DNA from: Nitrosomonas ureae
Lineage (GTDB): Bacteria; Pseudomonadota; Gammaproteobacteria; Burkholderiales; Nitrosomonadaceae
Assembly (NCBI RefSeq): GCF_900108305.1
Contig: NZ_FNUX01000005.1
Span: forward strand, 87,162-151,161
Length of the DNA stretch: 64,000 nt
Direction: 5' to 3'
Part shown: positions 47,482-61,402 of the stretch, piece after piece
Numbering within the stretch: the stretch's first letter is position 1
Layout of the letters: each line of letters starts with the position of its first letter
Notes under the pieces: model-generated
Told to the model about the DNA's origin: nothing
Database searches by the model: none
The model's input: only the letters and a program-made list of their open reading frames with translations
Made by a program: the position numbers and the translations under genes

Positions 47482-47871
47482 TTATTCCTGCAATGCCATG
47501 ATCCCGTCCATTTCAACCAATGCACCGCGCGGTAAGGCCTTGACACCGATCGCCGCGCGCGCAGGATAAGGCTGTGAGAAATGACTGGCCATGATTTCGT
47601 TGACTAATGCAAAATTGTCGAGATCGGTTAAAAATATATTCAATTTCACAATATCGTTCAAACTGCCGCCGCTCGCTTTTGCCACCGCTTTCAGATTTGA
47701 GAATACCTGCTGGATTTGCGCTTCGATCCCATCCACCATTTGCATACTGACCGGATCCAAACCGATCTGGCCCGATAGATAAACGATATCACCTCCGTTT
47801 ACCCGGATTGCTTGAGAATAGGTGCCGATGGCTTGTGGTGCATCCACGGTGTGGATTACTTGCTTAGTCAT
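47482..47871 (-). CDS. ridA: RidA family enamine/imine deaminase
   Basis: 129 residues: [20 protein letters not shown] at the N-terminus, SGQIGLDP, and the substrate-binding Arg in [20 protein letters not shown] (Arg about 107). The order is that of active RidA proteins, which hydrolyse reactive enamines such as 2-aminoacrylate formed by PLP enzymes. It is divergent from murA and upstream of recG in one transcript. Confidence 0.94.
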   Translation of the reverse strand: MTKQVIHTVDAPQAIGTYSQAIRVNGGDIVYLSGQIGLDPVSMQMVDGIEAQIQQVFSNLKAVAKASGGSLNDIVKLNIFLTDLDNFALVNEIMASHFSQPYPARAAIGVKALPRGALVEMDGIMALQE

Positions 47872-48008
47872 TCTTTCTCCTTATAAATTGATTTGATATT
47901 TTTGATATAGTTGACACTATTACATAACCTTTATCGCACCATTGCGTTATGATGCAGCGAACTTTGGCACATTTCAACCACATAAGAACATCACTAAAAT
48001 ACATTTAA

Positions 48009-49272
<1,264 letters not shown>

Positions 49273-49274
<2 letters not shown>

Positions 49275-49303
49275 AAAGCCTTTGCGATTGCAAAGGCTTT
49301 TTA
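49273..49303. terminator. Bidirectional terminator after murA
   Basis: AAAAAGCCTTTGC and GCAAAGGCTTTTT (49273-49285, 49290-49302) form a 13 bp stem with a GATT loop. T runs exist on both strands, serving murA and the convergent gene at 49338. Confidence 0.9.
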
Positions 49304-49337
49304 ACCAAAAACCAGACTATCCGATAGTTAATTCACA

Positions 49338-49952
49338 CTAAAATTTCTGTTGTTTGTAGCTAACGATAATCGTTGCAATTTTCTTGTTCAATCCCATCAC
49401 GGGAGCAACCAGTATCTTTTTGCCATCAACATCCGATCTAACAGTAATTTTCTGCAAATTCAGAATTTCTCTAGGAAACAAATCCGTACCATTGGTTTCC
49501 TCCAATCGTTTGTCCGTTGAAACTAATAATTTTCCATCGTCATTTATTAACACGACACGCTCGGTATCCTTCATTTTGACGATTTCATTTAGATATTGAT
49601 CTATCTGATCAATATTATTACGAATCAACTCACCGCGAACTGCCCAGGACAAAATCTGGCCAAAACGTTCTTCTTCTTTAATATATTGATGATCAGCATA
49701 TTCACGGGCTTGCTGTGTAATCAACACACGCTCATGCTCAAGCTTCTTGGCCATGTCAGATTCTGCTTTACCGACGGCGATGATCTTCCAAGCAAAAATA
49801 ACGACGATAATTCCAACCAGAATCACTGCATACTTACCTGGCAGTTGCATCGTCGGAACTTTAGCCAGCCATTCAAACTTGTCACTTAATTGTGAAAGCA
49901 AGTTATCGATTGGCGATTGTTGGCTCTGGTTTTGCTTGTTGTTAGCTGTCAT
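49338..49952 (-). CDS. Membrane-anchored protein with extracytoplasmic sensor-like domain
   Basis: 204 residues. A cytoplasmic Gln/Asn-rich N-terminus (about 1-40) is followed by one membrane helix (YAVILVGIIVVIFAWKII, about 41-58). A helical linker (ESDMAKKLEHERVLITQQAR) leads to a compact domain with VVLINDDGKLLVSTDK and KKILVAPVMG, which has the look of a single PDC/Cache-type sensor module. No output domain is present, so signalling would need a partner. No family assigned. It is convergent with murA and separated by a terminator. Confidence 0.7.
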   Translation of the reverse strand: MTANNKQNQSQQSPIDNLLSQLSDKFEWLAKVPTMQLPGKYAVILVGIIVVIFAWKIIAVGKAESDMAKKLEHERVLITQQAREYADHQYIKEEERFGQILSWAVRGELIRNNIDQIDQYLNEIVKMKDTERVVLINDDGKLLVSTDKRLEETNGTDLFPREILNLQKITVRSDVDGKKILVAPVMGLNKKIATIIVSYKQQKF

Positions 49953-50189
49953 GGATAACTCCTTGTGTTATTGGTAGCGAGGAATGCAAATTATCCACTA
50001 ATCCTGGAGGAAGTAAAAGTGGCGGTATCAATTAACTAGCGGTTTTACACATGATTTGCTATTTTTACATCAGAACTGCAACACCATGCGTGGATATCGT
50101 TACTACTCAAAACAACTCGACTTGTATTTTGCTCTATAATAAGTGCTTCATGGTATTTTATATGGAAAACAAGGAATTTCAGCGACATA

Positions 50190-51626
50190 ATGGATAATGA
50201 TTCTGCAGCGAAAAAAGAAAACCACAAAAATACATGGTCCGGGCGTTTCACTGAACCGGTTTCCGCTCTTGTGGAACGTTATACCGCTTCTGTTGATTTT
50301 GATCAGCGTCTCGCCGAATATGATATCCAGGGATCGCTGGCTCATGCGCAAATGCTTGCAGAGCAGGGGATTATCAGCAATGAGGATTTTACGGCCATCC
50401 GGCATGGATTGTATCAAATCCGCGATGAAATCCGGCTGCATCAATTCACATGGTTACAGGAACTCGAGGATGTTCATTTAAATATCGAAAAACGCTTAAC
50501 CGCTTTAGTCGGCGATGCTGGCAAGCGATTACACACCGGCCGCTCACGTAATGATCAGGTCGCTACCGATATTCGGTTATTTCTGCGCGCTTCGATTGAT
50601 GAAATCACCAATCTGATCAAAGCCATGCAACTTGCCTTGTTGAACCTGGCGGAACAGCATATTCACACGATCATGCCTGGATTTACGCATCTTCAAGTTG
50701 CACAGCCTGTATCCTTCGGGCATCACCTGATGGCTTATTTTGAGATGCTGAAACGCGATTCTGAACGACTGAACGATTGCAGAAAGCGTGTGAATCAATT
50801 ACCACTGGGTGCAGCCGCATTGGCTGGTACGAGCTATCCGATCAATCGCGAACGGGCGGCGCAATTGCTGAGTTTTGATAGCGTTTGCCAAAATTCCTTG
50901 GATGCAGTCTCGGATCGGGACTTTGCCATTGAATTTTGTGCCTGCGCAGCGTTGATCATGACGCATCTATCCCGTATGTCGGAAGAATTCATTTTATGGA
51001 TGAATCCTGCATTCGGTTTTATCCAGCTCGCTGATCGATTTTGTACCGGCTCTTCGATCATGCCACAGAAAAAGAATCCAGATGTACCGGAACTGGTGCG
51101 TGGCAAAACCGGACGCGTCAACGGTCACTTAGTAGCGTTGTTGACATTGATGAAAGCACAGCCACTGGCTTATAACAAGGATAACCAGGAAGACAAAGAA
51201 CCACTCTTTGATACAGTCGATACCTTGACAGATACGCTGCGGATTTACGCCGATATGCTCACCGGCGTGCAAGTGAACCAGCAAGTGATGCGCCAGTCGG
51301 CTTTGCGCGGTTATGCAACGGCTACCGACCTGGCCGATTACTTGACCAAAAAAGGCATTCCTTTTCGCGATGCACATGAAATTGTAGCGAAAACAGTGCA
51401 GTTTGCGGAACAAAAAGATTGCGATCTTAGCGATCTTGCGCTTGATGAGCTACAAAAATTTTCTCCACAAATCGAATCCGATATTTTCGCTGTCCTAACA
51501 CTCGAAGGTTCGATGCAAAGCAGAAAGCACACCGGTGGCACAGCGCCTGAACAGGTGCGAATAGCCATTCAAGCAGCCAAAGCATGGTTAACTGCAGAAA
51601 ATTTAAAACATGCAAGCATGGCATGA
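50190..51626 (+). CDS. argH: Argininosuccinate lyase
   Basis: 478 residues: WSGRFTEP at the N-terminus, [13 protein letters not shown] near 112, [15 protein letters not shown], and the fumarase/lyase signature [16 protein letters not shown] near 287. It splits argininosuccinate into arginine and fumarate. The start ATG is in an AGCGACATA context. The next gene overlaps its end by 17 bases, so they are probably translationally coupled. Confidence 0.96.
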   Translation: MDNDSAAKKENHKNTWSGRFTEPVSALVERYTASVDFDQRLAEYDIQGSLAHAQMLAEQGIISNEDFTAIRHGLYQIRDEIRLHQFTWLQELEDVHLNIEKRLTALVGDAGKRLHTGRSRNDQVATDIRLFLRASIDEITNLIKAMQLALLNLAEQHIHTIMPGFTHLQVAQPVSFGHHLMAYFEMLKRDSERLNDCRKRVNQLPLGAAALAGTSYPINRERAAQLLSFDSVCQNSLDAVSDRDFAIEFCACAALIMTHLSRMSEEFILWMNPAFGFIQLADRFCTGSSIMPQKKNPDVPELVRGKTGRVNGHLVALLTLMKAQPLAYNKDNQEDKEPLFDTVDTLTDTLRIYADMLTGVQVNQQVMRQSALRGYATATDLADYLTKKGIPFRDAHEIVAKTVQFAEQKDCDLSDLALDELQKFSPQIESDIFAVLTLEGSMQSRKHTGGTAPEQVRIAIQAAKAWLTAENLKHASMA

Positions 51627-52494
51627 AATCAGCAGACAAATTTCCGCTGTCACGGATAGTTTCTTCGAGGTTAAAGAGGCCTATTCCATCGGTGGTGGCT
51701 GCATCAACCAGGCTTATTGTATTACAGACGGAAAACAACGCTATTTTGTCAAATTAAATACCCCTGGAAATTTAGCCATGTTTGAGGCCGAAGCCGTTGG
51801 TCTCGTGGAAATTCACCAATCACGCACTATACGTGTTCCAGTACCTGTCTGTTCCGGGCAAAACACTCATGCAGCATGGCTCATTCTGGAATATCTCGAT
51901 ATCAATAATGGCAAATACGGAAAAGCATCCGATCTGGGTCGACAACTTGCTGCAATGCATCGTACGACTTGTAGTCAATTTGGTTGGATTCGCGACAATA
52001 CCATTGGAAAAAATCCACAAATCAATACGACTTCTTTAAATTGGGTTGAATTCTGGCGCATGCATCGTTTAGGCAATCAACTCGAACTGGCTAAAAACAA
52101 TGGATTTAATGGAAAACTGCAAGAGCTTGGAGAGCAATTACTGGCGAATCTGGCGAAGCTTCTTCCAGACGCTTCGCCATTACCTTCATTATTGCACGGC
52201 GATCTCTGGAGCGGTAATTATGCTTATGATAAGACAGGAGAACCGGTGTTATTTGATCCCGCAGTATATTACGGCGACCGGGAGGCCGATATTGCCATGA
52301 CTGAGCTTTTCGGTGGATTTCCAGCTGGTTTTTATTCTGCTTACCGCTGTGACTATCCCCTGGATTCCGGTTATAATATCAGGAAAGTAGTTTATAACCT
52401 GTATCATGTTCTTAATCATTTAAATCTGTTTGGCGGTGGCTATTGCTGCCAGGCCGAACAAATGATGAGTAAATTGCTTGCAGAAATTCGCTGA
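51610..52494 (+). CDS. Fructosamine kinase family protein
   Basis: 294 residues with a kinase-like fold related to APH and choline kinases: N-terminal [13 protein letters not shown] (nucleotide loop), YFVKLN (Lys), FEAEAVGL, then the catalytic [14 protein letters not shown] and the metal-binding [16 protein letters not shown]. It matches fructosamine-3-kinase-related proteins (YniA type), which phosphorylate ketosamines to help repair glycated proteins. It starts inside the last codons of argH. Specificity is inferred from the family. Confidence 0.9.
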   Translation: MQAWHEISRQISAVTDSFFEVKEAYSIGGGCINQAYCITDGKQRYFVKLNTPGNLAMFEAEAVGLVEIHQSRTIRVPVPVCSGQNTHAAWLILEYLDINNGKYGKASDLGRQLAAMHRTTCSQFGWIRDNTIGKNPQINTTSLNWVEFWRMHRLGNQLELAKNNGFNGKLQELGEQLLANLAKLLPDASPLPSLLHGDLWSGNYAYDKTGEPVLFDPAVYYGDREADIAMTELFGGFPAGFYSAYRCDYPLDSGYNIRKVVYNLYHVLNHLNLFGGGYCCQAEQMMSKLLAEIR

Positions 52495-52564
52495 TAAATT
52501 CAGAGTCACATTGCCCATACAAACCCCATCTTATTGTTCCAATGAATTATTTAAATTGCGATAA

Positions 52565-54247
<1,683 letters not shown>

Positions 54248-54379
54248 CCAACTGTCGAAGCACAAAAAACTTAGAGCCAAGAAACAAAAAAGATAATCGA
54301 CATTATCGATATATCATTGTAGTTGTAGTAGAAATCACAAGATCGCCATCAATTAATCAATAACAGTAAACGCAAATAA

Positions 54380-55677
<1,298 letters not shown>

Positions 55678-55678
<1 letters not shown>

Positions 55679-55986
55679 TGAAGCCGTTGAGTTTCATACT
55701 GCTGGCGTTAATTTTTGCGACGCAATATTCATTGTGGATTGGTAAGGTAAGCTGGTTAAGAGTTTTTCAAGTGGATCAAGAGGTTGTCGCGGCACGTAAA
55801 AATAATTTACAGCTGCAGGTGCGCAATAACAAGCTAGAAGCCGAAGTCAATGACTTAAAACAAGGACTTGAAGCAATTGAAGAACGCGCCCGAAGCGATT
55901 TGGGTATGATCAAGAAAGGGGAAGTACTTTTCCAGATTGTCAGAAATGCGCAACCTCAGACTTCACAATCAGATATTGCACCATAA
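55678..55986 (+). CDS. ftsB: Cell division protein FtsB
   Basis: 102 residues. One N-terminal membrane helix (about 3-20), a coiled coil from about 34 to 72 (EVVAARKNNLQLQVRNNKLE), and the conserved ERARSDLGMIKKGEVLFQ end. This is the septum-formation initiator/FtsB form, which links FtsL and FtsQ in the divisome. It starts at the last base of eno. Confidence 0.92.
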
Positions 55987-56163
55987 AATCTGCCAGGACT
56001 CTTGAGCGATCTGAGTACCCAATAATCTTTATAATCAGATGATCGTTATTCAGATGCTTGTCAATTATCCAATCTAGCTTTAGCTTAAATAAATTTTTCT
56101 TGAAAAAAGGCAAATAATTGACATATTACTTCTGTCAAATTAAATCTTATTGTGGAGCAAAAA

Positions 56164-57057
56164 ATGAAAAGGATTTTTCTTTTTTTAATTACTAACCTGG
56201 CTATCATCGTTGTTCTTAGCATTTCCTTACGACTGTTGGGATTCGAAAGAATTTTGGATGAACAAGGTGCTGGCCTGGATATTAATTCATTATTATTGTT
56301 TGCGGCTGTATTCGGATTTGGTGGCTCCTTCATGTCGCTGGCGATGTCAAAATGGACAGCTAAACGTTTCACTGGCGCACAAGTCATTGAAACACCAAGA
56401 AACGCGCGAGAGCACTGGTTGGTATCTACCGTGCAGCGGCAAGCGAAGATTGCGGGTATTGGTATGCCAGAGGTAGCCATTTATGAGGCTCCTGATGTCA
56501 ATGCCTTTGCCACAGGAATGTCAAAAGATGCTGCGCTGGTTGCCGTGAGCACTGGATTATTAAATACCATGAGCCAGGATGAAGCGGAGGCGGTCCTGGC
56601 GCACGAAGTCAGTCATATCGCAAATGGCGATATGGTCACATTGGCGTTAATACAAGGTGTCGTCAACACATTTGTAATCTTTTTATCACGCGTCATTGGA
56701 CATACGATAGATCGCGCCGTATTTAAAACTGAAGAAGGCCACGGACCTGCTTTCTGGGTGACCACCATTATTGCTGAAATTGTTCTGGGTGTTCTGGCTA
56801 GTATCATTGTCATGTGGTTTAGCCGTCAACGCGAGTTTCGTGCCGATGCAGGCGGGGCCAACCTGGCAGGTAAAGTAAAAATGATTGCCGCACTTCGACG
56901 ATTGCAACTAGCCCATGGGCAGGCCCATTTGCCCGATCAGCTAGCTGCTTTTGGTATTTCCGGAAGCAGTAATGGATTAACGAAGCTATTTATGTCGCAT
57001 CCTCCGTTGGAGGAAAGAATTGCAGCACTTGAAGCGCAACAAAACGCTAAATTCTGA
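56164..57057 (+). CDS. htpX: Membrane zinc metalloprotease HtpX
   Basis: 297 residues from the ATG at 56164 (TTGTGGAG upstream). Two N-terminal helices, then HExxH in [13 protein letters not shown] (His about 142), followed by two more membrane stretches and the third ligand in [14 protein letters not shown]. The family helps FtsH with quality control of membrane proteins. Ends with [13 protein letters not shown], as usual. A very strong terminator follows 10 bases later. Confidence 0.96.
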   Translation: MKRIFLFLITNLAIIVVLSISLRLLGFERILDEQGAGLDINSLLLFAAVFGFGGSFMSLAMSKWTAKRFTGAQVIETPRNAREHWLVSTVQRQAKIAGIGMPEVAIYEAPDVNAFATGMSKDAALVAVSTGLLNTMSQDEAEAVLAHEVSHIANGDMVTLALIQGVVNTFVIFLSRVIGHTIDRAVFKTEEGHGPAFWVTTIIAEIVLGVLASIIVMWFSRQREFRADAGGANLAGKVKMIAALRRLQLAHGQAHLPDQLAAFGISGSSNGLTKLFMSHPPLEERIAALEAQQNAKF

Positions 57058-57067
57058 CATTTGATGA

Positions 57068-57110
57068 AAAAATAAAGCCGCCATGCGAGTCGCATGGCGG
57101 CTTTATTTTT
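57068..57110. terminator. Bidirectional terminator after htpX
   Basis: A perfect 20 bp stem (57068-57087 with 57091-57110) and a 3-base loop, containing AAAGCCGCCATGCG. A/T runs on both edges allow both directions. Confidence 0.95.
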
Positions 57111-57280
57111 TATACAACTCGTTTTTCTATTATGCCGAGCTTTCTCGATTATTCGAGCATGATTGAAATAACCGATATCACACAAAAATATTCGTAATTC
57201 CCAAATACAGTTAAAAAGAAGCATTCCCTTTCTGCATTAATAACATTTCTTACGAAATTGGTTGTGCTATAAGATATTAA

Positions 57281-57628
57281 TTAGTAAGAAGTCTCTCTCG
57301 AAAGGTCTTCCCAGATATAAGGTGGATTTACTGAAGGCTTTAATGGCATCCAGAAGGTTACCACATCCAATGCTCCAACAAGCGTTCGACCCACTGTATG
57401 CATGAGACCCATTGCCAATCCAACGGTAATGCCATATATCGGACCATCTCTTTGTCCCGTTAGCACAACATTCTTTGGCAGCTCCACCCACCCAGTAGCC
57501 ATGTTTGCTATTCCGCTTACAAATCTCTCTCCCGAGGCATTAAAGTTACTACCAGAAGCAATTGCCTGAGACGAGAAAACAAAAGAAATCGCAATCACCA
57601 AAGATAATTTAACAATACTTCCCATCAA
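57281..57628 (-). CDS. TIGR04073-type exosortase system-associated protein
   Basis: 115 residues. Signal peptide about 1-24 (ending QAIAS). The mature part has RFVSGIANMATGWVELPKN, then DGPIYGITVGLAMGLMHTVG and RTLVGALDVVTFWMPLKP, the conserved pattern of TIGR04073 proteins, which occur in genomes with exosortase/PEP-CTERM systems and have no known function. Its presence agrees with the PEP-CTERM protein at 7.2 kb. A closely related but broken copy lies at 58892-59244 on the same strand. The double ATG (57628/57625) leaves the exact start open. Confidence 0.85.
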   Translation of the reverse strand: MMGSIVKLSLVIAISFVFSSQAIASGSNFNASGERFVSGIANMATGWVELPKNVVLTGQRDGPIYGITVGLAMGLMHTVGRTLVGALDVVTFWMPLKPSVNPPYIWEDLSRETSY

Positions 57629-57974
57629 AGAATCTCCTTTATACAGTTTTAGAATTTATCAAATTTATGCCTTTAATGAGAATAAGCAAAAATTCCCTAG
57701 CAGTTTACCCTTTCGGAATTAATCATACAAATCAAGCTGAAATATATTGTGATTGATCCCCTTTTATATAACTAACGTTAAATCCCACAGAATAAATCTG
57801 TTTGTTATCGATCACCAACAAACACGATCGAATTTGCAATGTACGGTAACCAAATAACTTCTAACGAAAAAACGAAAACACATTGAATGTCGATAGCTAT
57901 GTTTTTAGAAGAGCTAGATGCTGATTAATTCTATCCATCATATTCAGATTATGTCATTGAAAGGGAAGCATAAC
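57629..57974. other. AT-rich intergenic region, 346 bp
   Basis: It must contain the promoters of the divergent TIGR04073 gene and the response regulator gene. I see no gene, no clear operator and no hairpin. Confidence 0.5.
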
Positions 57975-58661
57975 ATGGAAGGGCTTATTGTTGAACCATC
58001 CAGAACTTATCAGAGGTTTTTATCATCTGCGATTGAATTGGGTGGATTGGGGACGAAACAGGTTTCAATTGGCAGCGAAGCGCTAATGTTACTGAGAAAT
58101 CAACATTTTGACCTGGTATTTATTGCAATGCATTTACAAGATATGAATGCTTCCAAGTTTTCATGGCATCTTCGGGCTGATTTACATATCTGTCAAATAC
58201 CGGTAGTTATGATCACTTCAAATGAAGACAAAGAATTATTGGATGAGGCATTTTCAGCAGGTGTAACAAAAATATTTGCCAAGCATGAACTCGACAAGAT
58301 CACAAGTTATGCTGCGCAATTTTCCAATCAGAAATACAAAAAAGCAATATCTGGGCGTATCTTATACATAGAAGATAGTCAATCAGTTACTAATCAAACC
58401 TTAACTATACTTCGTGACAATGGATATACCGTCGACCGTTTCGCTAACGGCGAAGAAGGAATACGGGTATTTCAGAATAATGTATATGATTTAGTGCTCA
58501 TTGATATATTGCTGAAAGGAAGATTAAACGGTCGTGGTACTGTAAAGGCCATCAGGCAGCTTGAGGATCAGAATAAGAATTATATCCCTTTGTTAATATT
58601 CTCAGTTCTTGACGATGTTGCAAGCAGAGTAGAATTGCTGCGTTTAGGAGCGAATGATTAG
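57975..58661 (+). pseudogene. Double-receiver response regulator, truncated at the C-terminus
   Basis: 228 codons from the ATG at 57975 (GGGAAG upstream). First receiver domain, about 1-120: the phosphoacceptor position reads LVFIAMHLQDM, so Ala replaces Asp and it is probably not phosphorylated. Second receiver, from about 123: RILYIEDSQSV with acidic residues, and a normal acceptor in LVLIDILLKG. The frame stops after LRLGAND, where receiver domains normally continue with a Lys-Pro strand and a last helix. The stop lies at the junction with another truncated gene (58662-58855), so the end was lost by deletion. The second domain is unlikely to fold properly. Confidence 0.65.
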
Positions 58662-58855
58662 GTAATCCTCCCAGAATGGTATTAGCCACTTCCAGATCTT
58701 CTTCAGATAGTTCCTGATGTAGTATGGCTTGACCATAGTGACCTGATCTGGCTGATTTAATCTCGGCTTTCAAATCTTCCGTATCGATTTTATGTAGCGC
58801 AAGCTGTTAGGAAAAGTATCAAAGTTGCGAGTAGTAAGTAATGATATTTTTTCAT
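58662..58855 (-). pseudogene. Truncated and frameshifted lipoprotein gene
   Basis: A minus-strand ATG at 58855 with GAGGA upstream starts MKKYHYLLLATLILFLTAC, a clear lipoprotein signal with lipobox LTAC. The frame then hits TAA, while the next frame continues ALHKIDTEDLKAEIKSARSG and QELSEEDLEVANTILGG, consistent with loss of one base. The coding then runs into the end of the response regulator gene on the other strand at about 58662. It is thus cut at both the frame and its 3' end. Parent family not recognised. Confidence 0.6.
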
Positions 58856-58891
58856 GATGTTATCCTCGTGATTGAATTAGTCGCAACAGGC

Positions 58892-59244
58892 TTACTCGCC
58901 ATCATCCAATGGGCCGTAGTTAGTCCAGTAGCCGGGGTAATGCAAGCCAAAATAGCGGCTATCTTCACTAAAACGATCACAGACATAGGCTGATGAGGCA
59001 AACTCACTCGTTGGAATCGGTAAGTTAAAAACTCAGTACCACCCACTAGTGTTCGACTCACCCCGTGCGCAACTCCTCGAATAACACCCCAATTCATGCC
59101 TACAAAAATATTTTGGTCATTGGTGATATTGATGATATTTTTCGGGATTTCGATAAATCCAAAAGCAATATTAGCCACACCCTGGCTTATCTTGTTGGTG
59201 AAACCTGTCAGATAGCTTTCTGCTCAGGCCGTTAATGTCATCAT
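58892..59244 (-). pseudogene. Broken second TIGR04073 gene
   Basis: Minus-strand MMTLTA, then a TGA stop (59224-59226), then AESYLTGFTNKISQGVANIA, GFIEIPKNIIN, WGVIRGVAHGVSRTLVGGTEFLTY. A frameshift near 59021-59026 moves the natural continuation PIPTSEFASSAYVCDRFSED to another frame, ending YGPLDDGE at 58892. The signal peptide is also shortened to a few residues. Order and motifs match the intact paralogue at 57281-57628, so this is a decayed duplicate or relative. Confidence 0.75.
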
Positions 59245-59417
59245 TATATTTAGGAAAGTTTAGCTAAATAAGCAGCATATCTAAGTCTAGTGATCTGTAA
59301 GTGGATAGATGAAACAAGATGATGTTTGCTCTTGATAATTATGCAGACTTTTCACTTTAAATTAATCGAACGATTTCACGCGCCAAATGATCATGATTGA
59401 GTCGCAGTAAAGGTAGA

Positions 59418-60122
59418 TTACTCTTTTAACTTGATGCTGATTTGACCATCTGTGACTTGAATGTCTTCTACGCCTTCCGAGAAGGATTTCCAGAAACCTG
59501 GATCGACGCCAAATTCGCTGACGAGATCAATATTTTTTAATCCGCCCAGCCAAGCATTGGGGATGGGAACACCCATGATGCTGACACCTTTGAGGACAAT
59601 AACCGGTTTATCATGCAGATAAGCCATTCCGATGCCGGCATTAAAGCGCAGTGTTTTGCCGCCCAGAACTGGAAAATCTTCTTCAAGCGGAATGAGCAGT
59701 TTTGCACTGATGAGGTTACTTGCAAGATCAATAGCCAGCTTTTGCGCAAGATCAGTATTTTTAGCAAGTAGTGCATTCAATTCGCGTTCTGTGAAAGTGA
59801 TTTTGCGTGGCGCATTTTTTTCTGAATAGGGTTCAGGTTCCAGAAAGCCATCTTCATTGTCATTGATTTCATCACGTTCCTTTTTATGCCTGGGTCGTGC
59901 TGAAAATTCGAAGTCATAACCGATTGCCTTAAGTTTGTCTTGGAGTGTTCTTTCTTCCTTTGTGTCGAGTACAACGGGTGTAAATGCCGTTGTGAAAATG
60001 TAGGTCTTGAGTATCCAGTAGGTTCCGGCTATGGTGATTACAATGGTGAAGATAACAATGAGGAGTACATGAGTCCAGTGCATAGTAGAAGTCTTTTGAT
60101 AAATGTTTTCAGTTGAATTCAT
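59418..60122 (-). CDS. Membrane-anchored protein of unknown function
   Basis: 234 residues with an N-terminal membrane helix (about 17-38, VLLIVIFTIVITIAGTYWIL) and a large extracytoplasmic part. After a polar, acidic linker (HKKERDEINDNEDG) comes KITFTERELNALLAKN and ASNLISAKLLIPLEEDF, then a C-terminal beta-rich part ending GQISIKLKE. TERELNALL followed by a soluble-domain repeat is reminiscent of YpmS/DUF2140-like proteins, which is only an impression. No catalytic motif. It stands alone on the minus strand between two decayed regions and looks intact. Confidence 0.7.
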   Translation of the reverse strand: MNSTENIYQKTSTMHWTHVLLIVIFTIVITIAGTYWILKTYIFTTAFTPVVLDTKEERTLQDKLKAIGYDFEFSARPRHKKERDEINDNEDGFLEPEPYSEKNAPRKITFTERELNALLAKNTDLAQKLAIDLASNLISAKLLIPLEEDFPVLGGKTLRFNAGIGMAYLHDKPVIVLKGVSIMGVPIPNAWLGGLKNIDLVSEFGVDPGFWKSFSEGVEDIQVTDGQISIKLKE

Positions 60123-60210
60123 GCGAGTGAGTATATCTGCTCAAAAGGGTTAGCCTTGCTTTTCGCATTGTATAGTAATAAAAAATAGTTTATACACCAG
60201 AAAAATTTTA

Positions 60211-60239
60211 TGCTTAAATGGAAATGTATCATTTAAGCA
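60211..60239. repeat. 10 bp inverted repeat upstream of the aquaporin remnant
   Basis: TGCTTAAATG (60211-60220) and CATTTAAGCA (60230-60239) are perfect complements with a 9-base spacer, in the gap between two divergent genes. It may be an old operator or a hairpin. No T run of terminator quality. Confidence 0.45.
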
Positions 60240-60336
60240 GGCAAGTTACGCAATAAGTTGTTGCGATATTTTAGATACAAGCCGACCGATATTCTATTTG
60301 CATCAGAATGAATACATTGATAGGAGGGCATCAATC

Positions 60337-60517
60337 ATGAAAAAGTTTATCGTCGAGTTTATTGGTGCTTTCAGTCCCGCAGTAGCGATCGGCGCCCCAT
60401 TAATGGGCTTGATGAATTGGGAATTGGAGTAATATCTGGATTCATTTGGTCGCTTATTTTGTGGGCGGCGTAGTGGCAGAATTGGTTTTTAACATGATAA
60501 ATCAGGGTGATAAATAG
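60337..60517 (+). pseudogene. Aquaporin (MIP family) gene with the middle deleted
   Basis: ATG at 60337 (TAGGAGG upstream) gives MKKFIVEFIGAF, the usual MIP N-terminus, fused directly to SPAVAIGAPLMGLMNWELE and a stop. The second NPA box region (here SPA) normally lies about 170 residues later. After a frameshift the coding continues NIWIHLVAYFVGGVVAELVF and ends NMINQGDK at 60517, the C-terminal helix. So most of the channel was lost by a deletion between the two NPA regions, plus a frameshift. Function lost. Confidence 0.75.
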
Positions 60518-60636
60518 AAAGCCTGTAGCTTAATAAATTTGTAGGTAGAGATGTGTAAGCAGCATATTTCTACTATGTATTCGAATTTTAAATCAAGGGC
60601 TATATCATCAAACGGTTCTTAATTAAGGAGTAAATT

Positions 60637-61203
60637 ATGAAAAGAATTAAATTATTAACTGTATATTCTTTATTAGGTGTCGCTATTTTCGTAGCTGCCA
60701 ATTCTTATGCGGCCGACTTAAGTGATCTTACGGGAGCAACCGGTATTCTGCAGCAAGGCACGCAAGCTGGACAAGCTGCTACTGCGGCCGTGCCAAGCTC
60801 TACCACTGGGTTGACTGAGTTATTAATGCAACAATTAGGGGTGACACAACCGCAAGCAGAAGGTGGAGCAGGAGCGCTATTCCAATTAGCCAAATCTAAA
60901 ATGTCGGCAGGTGATTTTACAGCCTTGGGTGATTCCGTTCCAGATATGCAAGGGTTACTAGCCGCCGCGCCTGTTGCAAACGCAGCTGGAAGCGGTAGTA
61001 CGGCGGGCAACCTAGCAAGTATGGCAGGTAATTTGAGTGGAGCAGACGGAAATTTAGTTGGCTTAGCCAGCTCATTTCAACAGCTTGGCTTAGCACCTGA
61101 TATGGTACAGAAGTTTATTCCAGTCGTTATGCAGTATGTTCAGGGTAATGGAGGTGGTGCAGTTGCGGGTGCACTTCAATCAGCACTAATGGGCGGAATG
61201 TAG
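60637..61203 (+). CDS. DUF2780 (VcgC/VcgE-like) exported protein
   Basis: 188 residues with signal peptide about 1-25 (ending SYAA). The mature part contains LTELLMQQLGVTQPQAEGGA and GALFQLAKSKM, then VPDMQGLLAAAP and a C-terminal QLGLAPDMVQKFIPVVMQYV, the DUF2780 pattern. It has a central low-complexity Gly/Ala/Ser linker. Function unknown. The ribosome site TAAGGAG precedes the start. It is intact within a decaying neighbourhood and immediately followed by an IS3-family remnant. Confidence 0.85.
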   Translation: MKRIKLLTVYSLLGVAIFVAANSYAADLSDLTGATGILQQGTQAGQAATAAVPSSTTGLTELLMQQLGVTQPQAEGGAGALFQLAKSKMSAGDFTALGDSVPDMQGLLAAAPVANAAGSGSTAGNLASMAGNLSGADGNLVGLASSFQQLGLAPDMVQKFIPVVMQYVQGNGGGAVAGALQSALMGGM

Positions 61204-61250
61204 TTATTACAGTGAAATCACCTGGTCAAATGAAACTGGACTGTCCAGTT

Positions 61251-61402
61251 TCATTTGACCAGGACACTTGTACTCTCACGTTCACAATCACATGGTGGGC
61301 GTGCTTTCCTTGCATGAAAGCTACTCTTGGATACATCAAGTACCCGACACATGAGCGCAACCGGATAGCTCAAAGCATCGACTCAATCAGGCCGTATCTC
61401 AC
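61251..61402 (-). pseudogene. IS3-family orfB remnant (N-terminal ~50 codons)
   Basis: Directly after orfA the minus strand reads VRYGLIESM and then, after a frameshift at about 61371-61377, LSYPVALMCRVLDVSKSSFH followed by ARKARPP. This is the start of the IS3-family integrase-type transposase (...YPVR.LCRVL.VS.S...). It ends at 61251 within the terminal palindrome; the catalytic DDE domain is gone. Confidence 0.7.
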
